64,000 bases of DNA from Antarctobacter sediminis (GCF_019218285.1 NZ_JAHUZG010000001.1:744001-808000); one strand, 5' to 3'. Numbered from the stretch's first letter, positions 8,753 through 18,829 are shown. Notes: generated from the letters alone by a model not told the origin. Translations and numbers: made by a program.

Positions 8753-10054
8753 TTACAGGAACACCCGTTCCACGAACCAATAGGCTCCGACACAGGCAAT
8801 CGCCAGCGACGCCGGCACGGCAACGAAGTGGCGATAGGCGCGCACGTCATCGACAAAGCTCGCCGACAACAGGCAGAGAATGCTCAACCCGGCCAAGGGC
8901 CAGAGGAACACAGGAGCCCCCGCGCCCATGGCTTCGGTGAAACCGGGACCGTTCAACAGATACCCCGCGGCCACAAAGCCCAGTGCCAGCACCCCATAGA
9001 CGACTTGCCCGGTGCGCAGATCGGTGCGCCCGCTGTCCACGCGCTGCGCGAGATAGACCAACAGGAAGGCAATCGCGATCACCGTCAGCTGGCCAAGCTC
9101 CACCCCGACGTTGAAACCGATCAGCGCCGGGATGAACTGCCCCGCAGGAAGACCGAACTCACCCAGAACCGAGGCAAAGCCCAACCCGTGCAACAGGCCA
9201 AAGACGAAAATCACCACCGGCCGCCACTTGTGCAGACCGTCCGAAACGATGTTTTCCACCGCGACATAGACGATGGAAGCCGCGATGATCGGCTCGACGA
9301 TGCTGCCGGGAATGTTGACATACCCCAGCGCGCCCAACGCCAGTGTGACCGTATGCGCCAGCGTAAAGGCCGAGATCTGCCACAGCAGCGGCCCAAGCCG
9401 AGTCGACAGAAAGAACAGACCCAGCACAAACAGAATGTGGTCCAGCCCCATGGGCAGGATGTGTTCGAACCCGACCGGAATGTAATAGGCAAAGGCACCG
9501 AACCCCGACATGGCATTGCCACCCGCGATTGCGATCGGGTCCGAGGTGCCGCCGGTCAGATACCCGGTGAACCCGTCCTCGACATCTGTCTGGCGCAGGA
9601 TCAGAGTGCCGTATTCCGACGGCCAGCTGACCGTCAGCGCCTCTGCCCCGGCCGGCAGCGGACCGGTAAGGAACAGGCGCGACTCGCGCGGCAGGCTTTC
9701 GTCCGGGACATCATCAACCTGAACCTCGGTCACCGTCAGAGAGACCCCCTGCCCGTCCGCCGCGATGCCAAGGCTGGACAGGACCCCGGCAAGGCCGGAC
9801 TGGATCTCGGCTTGCAGCGCCTCGGGGGACAAGGCGCGCAGGCTGTCGACACGATCCGCGCCGTCGGCCTCGTTGGTATCGTCCAGCCCCTCCAGATCGA
9901 TCCCGGCCAGAACCGGCTCCATACTAAGTCGCAAGACCAGCGATACGGCACCGTCCTTGGTGGTCAGATCCCCGATGGCGGGCCTGACCTCATGGGCCTG
10001 AGCGGTTGAAACGGATACCACAAGCGCCAGAAGCGCGGCAAAAAATCGGAACAT
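8753..10054 (-). CDS. HupE/UreJ-family membrane protein
   Basis: This 433-residue protein has a signal peptide (MFRFFAALLALVVSVSTAQA), an extracytoplasmic N-terminal domain of about 180 residues, and a C-terminal half with about seven membrane helices. The membrane part carries EHILPMGLDHILFVLGLF and the LLHGLGFASVLGEFG motif of the HupE/UreJ_2 family, which includes candidate nickel or cobalt carriers. Conserved histidines in these helices could bind metal. The start at 10052-10054 is chosen for the signal peptide. No urease or hydrogenase genes are nearby, so the substrate is unknown. The gene lies downstream of phoB but behind a strong terminator, so it is likely a separate unit. Confidence 0.75.
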   Translation of the reverse strand: MFRFFAALLALVVSVSTAQAHEVRPAIGDLTTKDGAVSLVLRLSMEPVLAGIDLEGLDDTNEADGADRVDSLRALSPEALQAEIQSGLAGVLSSLGIAADGQGVSLTVTEVQVDDVPDESLPRESRLFLTGPLPAGAEALTVSWPSEYGTLILRQTDVEDGFTGYLTGGTSDPIAIAGGNAMSGFGAFAYYIPVGFEHILPMGLDHILFVLGLFFLSTRLGPLLWQISAFTLAHTVTLALGALGYVNIPGSIVEPIIAASIVYVAVENIVSDGLHKWRPVVIFVFGLLHGLGFASVLGEFGLPAGQFIPALIGFNVGVELGQLTVIAIAFLLVYLAQRVDSGRTDLRTGQVVYGVLALGFVAAGYLLNGPGFTEAMGAGAPVFLWPLAGLSILCLLSASFVDDVRAYRHFVAVPASLAIACVGAYWFVERVFL

Positions 10055-10156
10055 GGCAGACCCTGTCGGTTTTCTATCGTTACACGCCAAGATGACGCAG
10101 CCCGAAACAAGATCAAGCATCAATCCCGCCGAGCCGCCCCCGAAACCGCCCGAAAA

Positions 10157-10189
10157 CGAAAACCGGCGGCCCCTGCAAGGGACCGCCGG
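10157..10189 (-). terminator. Rho-independent terminator after phoB
   Basis: CCGGCGG at 10163 pairs with CCGCCGG ending at 10189, extended by GTCCC/GGGGC, with a TTGC loop. On the minus strand it is followed by TTTTCGTTTT. It marks the end of the pst-phoU-phoB operon. Confidence 0.8.
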
Positions 10190-10222
10190 CACTCATCCTT
10201 TGATGCTGTGATCCCGAAAGGG

Positions 10223-10912
10223 TCAGCCCAACGCATAGCCTGCGCCGCGCACGGTGCGCAGCGGATCGCCGCCGCCATGCTGGCACAGAGCCTTGCGCAG
10301 ACGGCCGATATGCACATCGACCGTACGCGTATCGACATAGATGTCACGGCCCCAGACCCGGTCGAGCAATTGCTCACGCGACCAGACCCGTCCCGGCTTT
10401 TCCATGAAGGTCGTCAGCAGGCGGAACTCGGTCGGACCCAGCTTCAGCGCCTGGCCGTCGCGGGTGACACGATGGGTTTCGCTGTCCAGCACGATGTCCT
10501 CGTACTCCAGCCGCAGCCCCGCCGCCGCGGGACGGGCACGACGCAACTGCGCCCGCACCCGTGCCATCAGTTCAATCACCGAATAGGGTTTGACCACATA
10601 GTCATCCGCTCCGGTTTCCAGCCCACGCACCCGGTCCACTTCTTCGGACCGGGCAGAAAGCATGATGATCGGCACGTTGCGCGTATCCGACCGGGTCTTG
10701 ATCTGGCGGCAGACCTCGATCCCCGAGACATTGGGCAGCATCCAGTCCAGAACGATGATGTCCGGGCTTTCCTCCTCGATGAGGACAAGCGCCTCTTCAC
10801 CGTTTTCGGCCCGCGTCACGCGGAACCCTTCGGCTTCGAGGTTGTAGGTCAGGACTTCGCGCTGTGCCGCTTCGTCCTCGACCACCAGAACCGTTGGCTG
10901 ATCTGCTGGCAT
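10223..10912 (-). CDS. phoB: Phosphate regulon response regulator PhoB
   Basis: This 229-residue OmpR-family response regulator has a receiver domain (2-118) with the acidic pocket VVEDE, phospho-acceptor Asp56 in IIVLDWMLP, and the KPYS lysine loop. A winged-helix DNA-binding domain (about 130-229) has LGPTEFRLLTTFMEKPGRVWSREQLL in short pieces and ends VRGAGYALG. Phosphorylated by PhoR, it binds Pho boxes and activates phosphate-starvation genes. It is the last gene of pstSCAB-phoU-phoB, starting 4 bases after phoU. The Pho box before pstS implies autoregulation. Confidence 0.95.
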   Translation of the reverse strand: MPADQPTVLVVEDEAAQREVLTYNLEAEGFRVTRAENGEEALVLIEEESPDIIVLDWMLPNVSGIEVCRQIKTRSDTRNVPIIMLSARSEEVDRVRGLETGADDYVVKPYSVIELMARVRAQLRRARPAAAGLRLEYEDIVLDSETHRVTRDGQALKLGPTEFRLLTTFMEKPGRVWSREQLLDRVWGRDIYVDTRTVDVHIGRLRKALCQHGGGDPLRTVRGAGYALG

Positions 10913-10916
10913 GGTC

Positions 10917-11668
10917 TCAGTCCTCGTTTTCCGCGATTTCTTTCGGCAGATCGGGCGAAAGCGCCGGGTCGATCGACGTGCGGTCTTCCTTGACGCGCAG
11001 ATCCTCCGGCTTTTCGCCCGTCGCGAGAAAGATCACCTGCTCGCAGATCGAGGTCACATGGTCGCCCATACGCTCGATGTTCTTGGCGATGAAATGCAGG
11101 TGCATGCAGGCCGTGATGTTGCGCGGATCTTCCAGCATGAAGGTCAGGAATTCGCGGAACAGCGTGTTGTACATCTGGTCGACGTCGCGATCCCGTTCGA
11201 TCACGTCCTCGGCCAAGGCCGCATCCCGCTGGATATAGGCATCCAGCGCGTCCTTCAGCATCAGCTCGACCTCACGCGCCATCCGGCGCAGCGAAGGTGC
11301 GGTGCCGCCGATGGGCTGCATCTGCACCAGAACGCTGGTCCGCTTGGCCATGTTCTTGGACAGGTCACCGATCCGTTCAAGGTTCGCCGACATGCGCATG
11401 ACCGACAGCACGATGCGCAGGTCGGTCGCCGTGGGTGCCCGCAGAGCGATCACGCGAGCGGCCTCTTCGTTCAGGTCCTCTTCGAGCGCGTCGATGGCGG
11501 CGTCGCCCTTCTGCACCTTCATGGCCAGATCGACGTCGCGGGTTTCCAGAGACTTGGCCGCCTCCATGATCGCCGCTTCGACCAGACCACCCATTTTCAT
11601 GATCTGCGCCTGAATGCCTTCCAGGTCGCGATCATAGGAGGTCACGATGTGTTTGTTCAGATCTGACA

Positions 11669-11672
<4 letters not shown>
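10917..11672 (-). CDS. phoU: Phosphate signalling protein PhoU
   Basis: This 251-residue PhoU consists of two three-helix-bundle repeats. [17 protein letters not shown] and [17 protein letters not shown] are the two metal-binding E/D-rich signatures. PhoU links the PstSCAB transporter to PhoR and suppresses Pho signalling when phosphate is plentiful. Two ATGs lie in tandem at the start (11670-11672 and 11667-11669). The first overlaps the pstB stop (ATGA), giving translational coupling; either could be used. Any longer upstream frame would run inside pstB and is not real. Confidence 0.94.
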
Positions 11673-12472
<800 letters not shown>

Positions 12473-12497
12473 AACTCCTAGATCCGCAATCCGGCTC

Positions 12498-13829
12498 TTA
12501 CCAGCGGCGCTCAAAGCGGCGGCGCAGAATGATGGCGATGATGTTCATGGTCAGCAGGAAGATCAGCAGGATGATGATGCCACCCCAGGCCTTTTCATAA
12601 AACGCCTGGTCGGCGCGTGCGGCCCAGGTGTAGATCTGCGCCGGCATGGCCGAGTTCGGATCGACGAACCCGCCGATGAACCCGTCCGGATAGCCGCGCG
12701 CCACAAAACCGACCATACCGATCAGCAACAGCGGAGCGGTTTCCCCCAGCGCCTGAGCCAGACCGATGATGGTGCCGGTCAGGATGCCCGGCATGGCCAG
12801 CGGCAGAACGTGGTGGAACACGGCCTGCATCTTGGAGGCCCCCACACCCAGCGCCGCGTCGCGGATCGACGGCGGGACCGCCTTGAGCGAGGCGCGGGTC
12901 GAGATGATGATCGTCGGCAGGGTCATCAGTGTCAGCACAAGACCACCGACAAGCGGCGCCGATTGCGGCAGGTGCATGAACTGGATGAACACGGCCAGAC
13001 CAAGGATACCGAAGACGATCGATGGCACGGCCGCAAGGTTCGAGATGTTCACCTCGATCATGTCGGTCCAGCGATTTTGCGGGGCAAATTCCTCGAGATA
13101 GATCGAGGCGGCCACACCGATGGGCAGCGACAGGAACAGCACCACCAGCATCATGAAGAACGAGCCCACGACCGAGGCACCGATCCCGGCACCGCCGGGG
13201 TTGTCCACGCCCGAGTCCGCCCCGGTGATGAACCCCCAGTCAAAGGTCGTATGGATGATGCCCGCATCGGCCAGCGCATCCACCAGATCGAGGTCCGTAA
13301 GCATCAGGAACCGGCTGTCCTGAACGGTCTCGCGTTTGACGCGGCCCTTGAAATAGCCGTCCACCCGCGACGAGGCGTTCAGTTTGAAATCCACGGGCTC
13401 GCCGATCTTGTCGGGATTGGCGGCATAGTATTCGCGGATCGTGCCGCCGGTCTTGCCCATGATCCGCTCAATGGCGGCCTCGTCAAAGGCAACCTGGATA
13501 CCTTCATCGACCAGCTTCTCCTGAAGCGCGGTGTTAAAGAAGGTCTGATAGGCCTTGGTCTTGAACAACTGGCCTTCGGCTTCGTCGACCTGTTCTTGGG
13601 TCATCGTGAATTTCACGTCGACCACGGTTGTGGTGAAGGCCGGAAGACCGGACCGCACGATTGAAAAGGCCAGAACGGCGAGAAAGAACAGCCCCGTGGC
13701 AATCGCGGCGATCCCGTAAGCCTGAAAGCGCTTTTCGGAAGCGTTGCGTTTTTTGGTCCGGGCGTCGTCGGCAACCAGCGACATCGTCTTCCGGCGCGGG
13801 TTGGGTGTATCCATGCTTGCGTCGGTCAT
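12498..13829 (-). CDS. pstA: Phosphate ABC transporter permease PstA
   Basis: This 443-residue permease is longer than the roughly 290 residues of the E. coli protein because of an N-terminal extension. That extension (about residues 20-190) matches the DUF3333 type found in alphaproteobacterial PstA, with one membrane helix then a largely extracytoplasmic segment. The C-terminal ABC permease domain contains the EAA-type loop ([20 protein letters not shown]). Its start overlaps the pstC stop in a TAATG arrangement. Confidence 0.93.
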   Translation of the reverse strand: MTDASMDTPNPRRKTMSLVADDARTKKRNASEKRFQAYGIAAIATGLFFLAVLAFSIVRSGLPAFTTTVVDVKFTMTQEQVDEAEGQLFKTKAYQTFFNTALQEKLVDEGIQVAFDEAAIERIMGKTGGTIREYYAANPDKIGEPVDFKLNASSRVDGYFKGRVKRETVQDSRFLMLTDLDLVDALADAGIIHTTFDWGFITGADSGVDNPGGAGIGASVVGSFFMMLVVLFLSLPIGVAASIYLEEFAPQNRWTDMIEVNISNLAAVPSIVFGILGLAVFIQFMHLPQSAPLVGGLVLTLMTLPTIIISTRASLKAVPPSIRDAALGVGASKMQAVFHHVLPLAMPGILTGTIIGLAQALGETAPLLLIGMVGFVARGYPDGFIGGFVDPNSAMPAQIYTWAARADQAFYEKAWGGIIILLIFLLTMNIIAIILRRRFERRW

Positions 13830-15301
13830 TAGTCGTACTGCTCCCGGTATTTGCGCACGATGTACAGGGCGAAGACATTCAGCCCCAGCGTCATGATGAA
13901 GAGGGTCATGCCAAGCGCGAAGGCGACCAGCGCCTCGGGCGAGGCAAAGTCGCTGTCGCCGGTCAGCTGCGACACGATCTTGGCGGTCACGGTGGTCATC
14001 GCCTCGAACGGGTTGAGGCTCAGCCGGGCGGCGGCACCGGCCCCCAGGACCACGATCATGGTTTCCCCGATCGCGCGGCTGGCGGCCAGCAGGATGGCCC
14101 CCACGATGCCCGGAAGGGCGGCGGGAAGGATCACCTGCTTGATGGTTTCCGACTTGGTTGCGCCCAGCCCGTAGGAACCGTCGCGCATCGCCTGCGGAAC
14201 CGCGTTGATGATGTCATCGGACAGCGAGCTGACGAAGGGGATCAGCATGATGCCCATCGTGATGCCCGCAGTGATGACGGCACGCTGTCCGGCCATCCAG
14301 TCCGCTCCATCGGGGCCAAAGACGGTCAGCAGCATCGGACCGACCGTCAGCAGCGCAAACAGACCGTAGACGATCGTCGGGATACCGGCGAGGACTTCGA
14401 GCATCGGCTTGGCAAAGGCGCGCACCGGCTTCGAGGCGTATTCGGACAGATAGACCGCTGCGAAAAGCCCGACAGGCACGGCAACGATCAGCGCCACGAT
14501 GGAGATGTAGAACGTCCCCCAAAGCAGTGGGATCACACCGAGGCTGGACGAACCGCCACGGCCCGAAAAGCTGGGAGCCCATTCCAGGAGGGTAAAGAAT
14601 TCGCCCGCCGGGTACAGCCGGAAGAACTCGATCGTGTTGAAGATCAGCGACAGGACGATCCCGACAGTGGTCAGAACCGCAATCGAGGCCGCCGCGATCA
14701 GCAGCGCCATGACGCCTTTTTCCACCACGTTGCGGGCGCGGAAATCAGCGTTGGTTTCCTTCAGCCCCCAAAGCGCGCCAGCCGCCGCGACAAAGATGAC
14801 CAGCGCCGTCATCAAGAGGTTCGCGGTGGAACTGATGGACCGGTATTCCTGAGCGGCGCGCAGAACTGTCTGCGTGATCTGGTTGGTCACGACCTGACCG
14901 GCATCCTTGAGCCGGGTGGTCACGTCGGCAAGGTCGATCCGCGCATTGCTGGCGAATTCCTCGGTCATGACGCCTGCGGCCACCGCGTTGTCCAGACCGT
15001 CGGCGGTCCGCCGAACCTCGGCCAGAACCAGACCGCGGCTGGACCCGTCGGCGATCTCGCTGTCGGGGATCATGCCGGAAATGACATTGTTGATGTAAAA
15101 CGGCTGCGCCAGCAGCCAGACGACCATCAGCAGCATGGCCGGAACCACGGCTTTCAGGGCGACGTTCGAACCGTAATAGGTGGGCAGCGAATGCAGGTCG
15201 CGTCTGTCCCCCCCGGCGCTGTTCAATGCGCGTGCGCGGCCAAGGATGAATCCCACGGCGGCCAGCACGAGCACGGTTACGATGAGCCAGAATACAGGCA
15301 T
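13829..15301 (-). CDS. pstC: Phosphate ABC transporter permease PstC
   Basis: This 490-residue permease pairs with PstA to form the phosphate channel. An extended N-terminal part with helices at about 2-22 and 48-68 and a long extracytoplasmic loop precedes the standard ABC permease domain. That domain contains the EAA loop (NAVPQAMRDGSYGLGATKSE) and LPGIVGAILLAASRAIGETM. The extension parallels that of PstA. It follows pstS by 110 bp with a hairpin in the gap, and its stop overlaps the pstA start. Confidence 0.93.
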   Translation of the reverse strand: MPVFWLIVTVLVLAAVGFILGRARALNSAGGDRRDLHSLPTYYGSNVALKAVVPAMLLMVVWLLAQPFYINNVISGMIPDSEIADGSSRGLVLAEVRRTADGLDNAVAAGVMTEEFASNARIDLADVTTRLKDAGQVVTNQITQTVLRAAQEYRSISSTANLLMTALVIFVAAAGALWGLKETNADFRARNVVEKGVMALLIAAASIAVLTTVGIVLSLIFNTIEFFRLYPAGEFFTLLEWAPSFSGRGGSSSLGVIPLLWGTFYISIVALIVAVPVGLFAAVYLSEYASKPVRAFAKPMLEVLAGIPTIVYGLFALLTVGPMLLTVFGPDGADWMAGQRAVITAGITMGIMLIPFVSSLSDDIINAVPQAMRDGSYGLGATKSETIKQVILPAALPGIVGAILLAASRAIGETMIVVLGAGAAARLSLNPFEAMTTVTAKIVSQLTGDSDFASPEALVAFALGMTLFIMTLGLNVFALYIVRKYREQYD

Positions 15302-15350
15302 GTGCCCCCCGGTGTCAGTGTGTCTGGAAAAGATCCATAAAGACGGAAAC

Positions 15351-15375
15351 GGGGGCGGCGGAAAATGCCGCCCCC
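15351..15375 (-). promoter_or_regulatory. Hairpin between pstS and pstC
   Basis: A perfect 9-bp GC stem (GGGGGCGGC with GCCGCCCCC) with a 7-base loop lies 37 bases past the pstS stop. Only a weak T-run follows on the minus strand. It could stabilise the pstS transcript or partly attenuate read-through, which would give more binding protein than permease. Confidence 0.6.
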
Positions 15376-15411
15376 GAAAGCGTCAGGCGTAATCAACCCT
15401 ATGGGGTTGAA

Positions 15412-16452
15412 TTACATGCCTTCGCCCATGACCACTTCGTCAGCGATCATCTGCTGGGTCTTGGCCAGCTCGGGATCGGCAACCAGGCCGTAGTTGGACA
15501 GCGGGCCATTCGGGCCTGCGATCTCGTCAGCGACGAAGAAGGATGCGTATTCCTTCAGGCCGGGGATCACGCCGATGTGGGCTTTCTTCACGTAGAAGAA
15601 CAGCGGGCGCGACACCGGGTATTCGCCGGTCGAGATGGTTTCGGTCGACGGGGAAACGCCGGCCATGGTCGCAACTTTCAGCTTGTCGGTGTTGTTCTCG
15701 TAGAACGCCAGGCCGAACACGCCGATGCCGTGGGGGTTGGCGTCGATCGAAGCGAGGGTTTCGGTGTAGTCGCCGTCGATGTCGACCGAACGACCGTCGG
15801 TGCGGACTTCGAGGCAGGCGTCTTCTGCGTCGTCTTCCGACATGCCGGCGGCGATCATCGCGTCGAATGCGCCGGTCATTTCACAACCAACCGCGATCAC
15901 CTTTTCTTCAAAGACTTCACGGGTGCCGTGCTTGGTGCCCGGGATGAACGCCAGGATCTCGGCGTCGGGCAGGTCGGCGTTGAATTCGTTCCACTTGGTG
16001 TAGGGGTTGTCGACCAGTTCGCCGTCAACCATGACCTTCGGTGCCAGAGCGGTGAAGATGTCTGCCTGAGTGAAAGCAGTGTAGGCCGGACCGGTCTGCT
16101 GCGAAGCGAACACGATGCCGTCATAACCGATGCGAACTTCGATGATGTCGGTCACACCGTTTTCGGCGCAGGCCTTGATTTCCTTGTCACGGATTTTGCG
16201 CGACGCGTTGGCAACGTCGGTGTGCTCGGTGCCGACGCCCTGGCAGAAACGCTTGAGGCCAGCGGACGAACCGCCCGATTCCACAACCGGGGTCGCGAAG
16301 TCGGTGTTGTCACCGAACAGCTCTGCCACGATCGAGGCGTAGGGAAGAACGGTCGAGGAACCGGCAACCTGGATGTTGTCACGTGCTGCGGCAGTGGTGG
16401 CCGAGACAGCGGCGATCGCCAGAGCGGAGGCGGTCAGTTTTGCGAATTTCAT
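15412..16452 (-). CDS. pstS: Phosphate-binding periplasmic protein PstS
   Basis: This 346-residue solute-binding protein has a signal peptide (cut near TTAAA/RDN). The mature start IQVAGSSTVLPYASIV and the ESGGSSAGLKRFCQG segment match the phosphate-binding loops of the PstS/SphX family. It captures phosphate for PstCAB. The ATG follows a GGGAGC ribosome-binding site. A clear Pho box lies 70-109 bp upstream of the start, so expression should rise on phosphate starvation. It is first in the operon pstS-pstC-pstA-pstB-phoU-phoB. Confidence 0.94.
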   Translation of the reverse strand: MKFAKLTASALAIAAVSATTAAARDNIQVAGSSTVLPYASIVAELFGDNTDFATPVVESGGSSAGLKRFCQGVGTEHTDVANASRKIRDKEIKACAENGVTDIIEVRIGYDGIVFASQQTGPAYTAFTQADIFTALAPKVMVDGELVDNPYTKWNEFNADLPDAEILAFIPGTKHGTREVFEEKVIAVGCEMTGAFDAMIAAGMSEDDAEDACLEVRTDGRSVDIDGDYTETLASIDANPHGIGVFGLAFYENNTDKLKVATMAGVSPSTETISTGEYPVSRPLFFYVKKAHIGVIPGLKEYASFFVADEIAGPNGPLSNYGLVADPELAKTQQMIADEVVMGEGM

Positions 16453-16521
16453 GGAATGCTCCCTGAACTTAGGATTCGATCATCCCCACGATGATCTTGA
16501 GCGGAGCGCTAAAGGTCGCGC

Positions 16522-16561
16522 GCAATGCTTTTGTGACACGCGTGTAACGCTTTTATGACAC
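16522..16561 (-). promoter_or_regulatory. Pho box (PhoB-binding array) upstream of pstS
   Basis: On the minus strand there are four 7-mers at exact 11-bp spacing: GTGTCAT (16555-16561), GCGTTAC (16544-16550), GTGTCAC (16533-16539) and GCATTGC (16522-16528). Each is separated by 4 bases, and two of the three spacers are AAAA. This matches the direct-repeat Pho box (CTGTCAT-type 7-mers, AT-rich 4-bp spacer). Confidence 0.88.
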
Positions 16562-16755
16562 CGCCAATCCTGTGCGCGAAATTCAACTTATGCGTGAAAA
16601 TACACCTACAGGCATCATTCTCAGGTTCAAAACCTGCCCCGGGGTCATCCGACCAAAGTCTTGCCCGGGCTGGAAAAACCGAAAATTCATTCGAATGTAT
16701 CAGAGATTACACGCAGATGACGCAAGGGCAATCCGCGTCACTCGAATCGATTCCC
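16562..16755. other. Intergenic region upstream of the Pho box
   Basis: About 190 bases separate the Pho box from the stop of the fatty-acid-hydroxylase gene. I see no gene, repeat or strong terminator here; short open frames lack support. Confidence 0.4.
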
Positions 16756-17721
16756 CTACCGCCGGCGACTCGCCAGTCGCGCCTTCATCCGCGCCTTGGC
16801 CACCTCTGTTCCGTCGTGAAAGGTGCCAAACAGCTTGTCCCAGGGAACCTCCAGCGTGCCGTAGTTCACCTCGAAATAGCGGTGGTGCATCTGGTGGTGG
16901 AAATTGCCCAGATGCAGCCGCTTGCGCCCCGCCGCCCACAGCCCTTCAAAACCGGTATGTGTGGTGACCGCGTAAAGCGCGTAGAACATCAGGTGACAGA
17001 TCAGGTGCACCGGGTGGGTCGGCACGATGAAATGAATCGCAGCCGTCCCGAAATACAGCAGATGTTCCAGCGGATGCATCGACAGGCCGGACCACGGGCC
17101 GACATCGGTATTGCGATGGTGCAGCGCGTGAAAACGGTACAGCAAATCGGAATGCAGAAGCCGGTGAATCCAGTAGAAATAGAAGCTTTCCCAGATCGGG
17201 ATCAGGAAAAAGATCGCGACAAACCAGACAGCGCCATCCGACCAGAGCCACACCGGCGCCACGCCATTGGACATGGCCCACCAGATCAGCGCCTCCCAAG
17301 CCGTCCAGATTGGCACGCCCGAGGCCAGCGTCCAGAACATGTTGTCCCGCAACTGGTCGCCAAAGGAAAACATGCGCCCCTGCCGGGGAAAGGGGCGCGG
17401 ATCATACTTGTGGTCGCGGCCCTGCAAGCCGCCCGCATGAAAGACAAGGTGCAAGCCATGCGCCAGAGCGAAGATCAGGCAGAAATTCCGCAGCAGGATC
17501 AGGCCGATCCACGAACCCGGCGTCGCGGCCTCGGCCAAATTGGGCGAGGCCCAGCCCCAGGCCGCAAACGCCAGACCGACGATGGCCAGATTGACAGAGA
17601 TCGGGAACCACGCGCCCCAATACCATGCCAGCACCGCCCCCGGCCGTGGCGGCCAAGTGAACAACGGGTTCACCTGTAGCGGCAGATCCGCCGGGGTGTG
17701 GTTCCATTCCTTCCGCGCCAT
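16756..17721 (-). CDS. Fatty acid hydroxylase / sterol desaturase superfamily membrane enzyme
   Basis: This 321-residue integral membrane protein carries the full histidine set for a non-haem di-iron centre: HRLLH at 186-190, HALHH at 198-202 and HHQMHH at 275-280, placed between hydrophobic helices. Enzymes of this family hydroxylate or desaturate lipids; OlsE, which acts on ornithine lipids, belongs to it. The ATG at 17719-17721 follows GGAGGA; the longer frame upstream overlaps phoR. It sits 67 bp downstream of phoR on the same strand, so it is probably co-transcribed with phoR. A role in phosphate-stress lipid remodelling is inferred from position only. Confidence 0.82.
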   Translation of the reverse strand: MARKEWNHTPADLPLQVNPLFTWPPRPGAVLAWYWGAWFPISVNLAIVGLAFAAWGWASPNLAEAATPGSWIGLILLRNFCLIFALAHGLHLVFHAGGLQGRDHKYDPRPFPRQGRMFSFGDQLRDNMFWTLASGVPIWTAWEALIWWAMSNGVAPVWLWSDGAVWFVAIFFLIPIWESFYFYWIHRLLHSDLLYRFHALHHRNTDVGPWSGLSMHPLEHLLYFGTAAIHFIVPTHPVHLICHLMFYALYAVTTHTGFEGLWAAGRKRLHLGNFHHQMHHRYFEVNYGTLEVPWDKLFGTFHDGTEVAKARMKARLASRRR

Positions 17722-17788
17722 GGGGTCCTCCGCCTGACGGGGGAACGCTGCCACAGCCGCATCGAAAATCAAGCCCCCGGCGCGTCGG

Positions 17789-18829
17789 TCAGGACTCGGG
17801 CAGCAACAGGCTGAAACGCGTCCCCTGCCCCTTTTCGCTTTCAATCCGCAACCGGCCACGGTGGCGGTTCACGATATGTTTGACGATGGCAAGCCCAAGC
17901 CCGGTGCCGCCCATCTCGCGCGAGCGGTGGTTGTCGACACGATAAAACCGTTCCGTCAGGCGGGGCAGATGCACCGGGTCGATGCCGGGGCCACTGTCTT
18001 CGACCACCAGTGTCACGCCCTGTCGCCGCAAACGGGCGATATATTCGGGCAGTCCCAACCGAACGGTGACGCGGGTGCCCTTGCCGCTGTACTTGATGCC
18101 GTTTTCGATCAGGTTGGTCAGGACCTGCCGCAACTGGTCTTCGTCCCCGGTCACCAGCACCGGCTCGTCCTCGGGCAGGTCGGTGTCCAGCGTGACCCCG
18201 GCGTCCTCGGCCATGGGACACAGGCGTTGCAGGGTGGACCTGACCAAAGACACCAGTTCGACACGTTCGGTCGGGCGAACCCGCTCTTCGGCCTCAACCC
18301 GGCTAAGCGACAACAGATCACCAACAAGCCGGTTCATCCGGTGGGCCTCGGCCTCCATGATATTGAGGAACCGCTCTTGCCCGGCGGGATCATTGCGGGC
18401 CGGCCCTTTCAAGGTCTCGATGAAACCGATCAAGGCCGTGAGCGGTGTCTTGAGTTCATGGCTGACGTTGGCCACGAAGTCGCGCCGCATCTGCGTCAGC
18501 TGATGCGCGTGGGTCACGTCTTCGAAGCTGACAAGCACGCCCTGCCCCGATGGCATGTCGATCGGGCGCACCGTCACCCGAAATGTCGTGTCCTGCCGCC
18601 CGTCGTTGCCAAGGAACTCTGTCGCGCGCGGCGCGCGGTCGCGCAGGCAATTCTCGATGGCGTCCAGAACCTGCGGTTGCCGGATCGCGGTAAAGAAATG
18701 CCGTCCGCCGATCCCGGTGCCCAGCAGGGCCTGCGCCTGCGCATTGGCCGCTTCGATCCGCTCGTCGCGGCGGATCACCAGCGCGGGCATGGGCACCGCT
18801 TCGACAAACCCCGCGACGAAACCGGTCAT
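17789..18829 (-). CDS. phoR: Phosphate regulon sensor histidine kinase PhoR
   Basis: This 346-residue kinase has a PAS-like domain (about 5-105), then a HisKA domain with the phospho-acceptor His124 in NVSHELKTPL, and a HATPase domain with N, G1 (DSGPGID) and G2 (GGTGLGLAIVKHI) boxes. The sequence between the H-box and the N-box is PhoR-like, including MNRLVGDLLSLSRVE. Unlike E. coli PhoR I see no membrane-spanning segment; the start overlaps the preceding stop (ATGA), leaving no room for one. It is in the pho region but in a different operon from phoB. Confidence 0.88.
   Translation of the reverse strand: MTGFVAGFVEAVPMPALVIRRDERIEAANAQAQALLGTGIGGRHFFTAIRQPQVLDAIENCLRDRAPRATEFLGNDGRQDTTFRVTVRPIDMPSGQGVLVSFEDVTHAHQLTQMRRDFVANVSHELKTPLTALIGFIETLKGPARNDPAGQERFLNIMEAEAHRMNRLVGDLLSLSRVEAEERVRPTERVELVSLVRSTLQRLCPMAEDAGVTLDTDLPEDEPVLVTGDEDQLRQVLTNLIENGIKYSGKGTRVTVRLGLPEYIARLRRQGVTLVVEDSGPGIDPVHLPRLTERFYRVDNHRSREMGGTGLGLAIVKHIVNRHRGRLRIESEKGQGTRFSLLLPES

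Noticed and set aside
13661-15340. A 559-codon plus-strand frame opposite pstA and pstC
   Set aside because: Highly biased antisense frame (His/Gln/Arg/Asp-rich), opposite two recognised permeases; no start signal.
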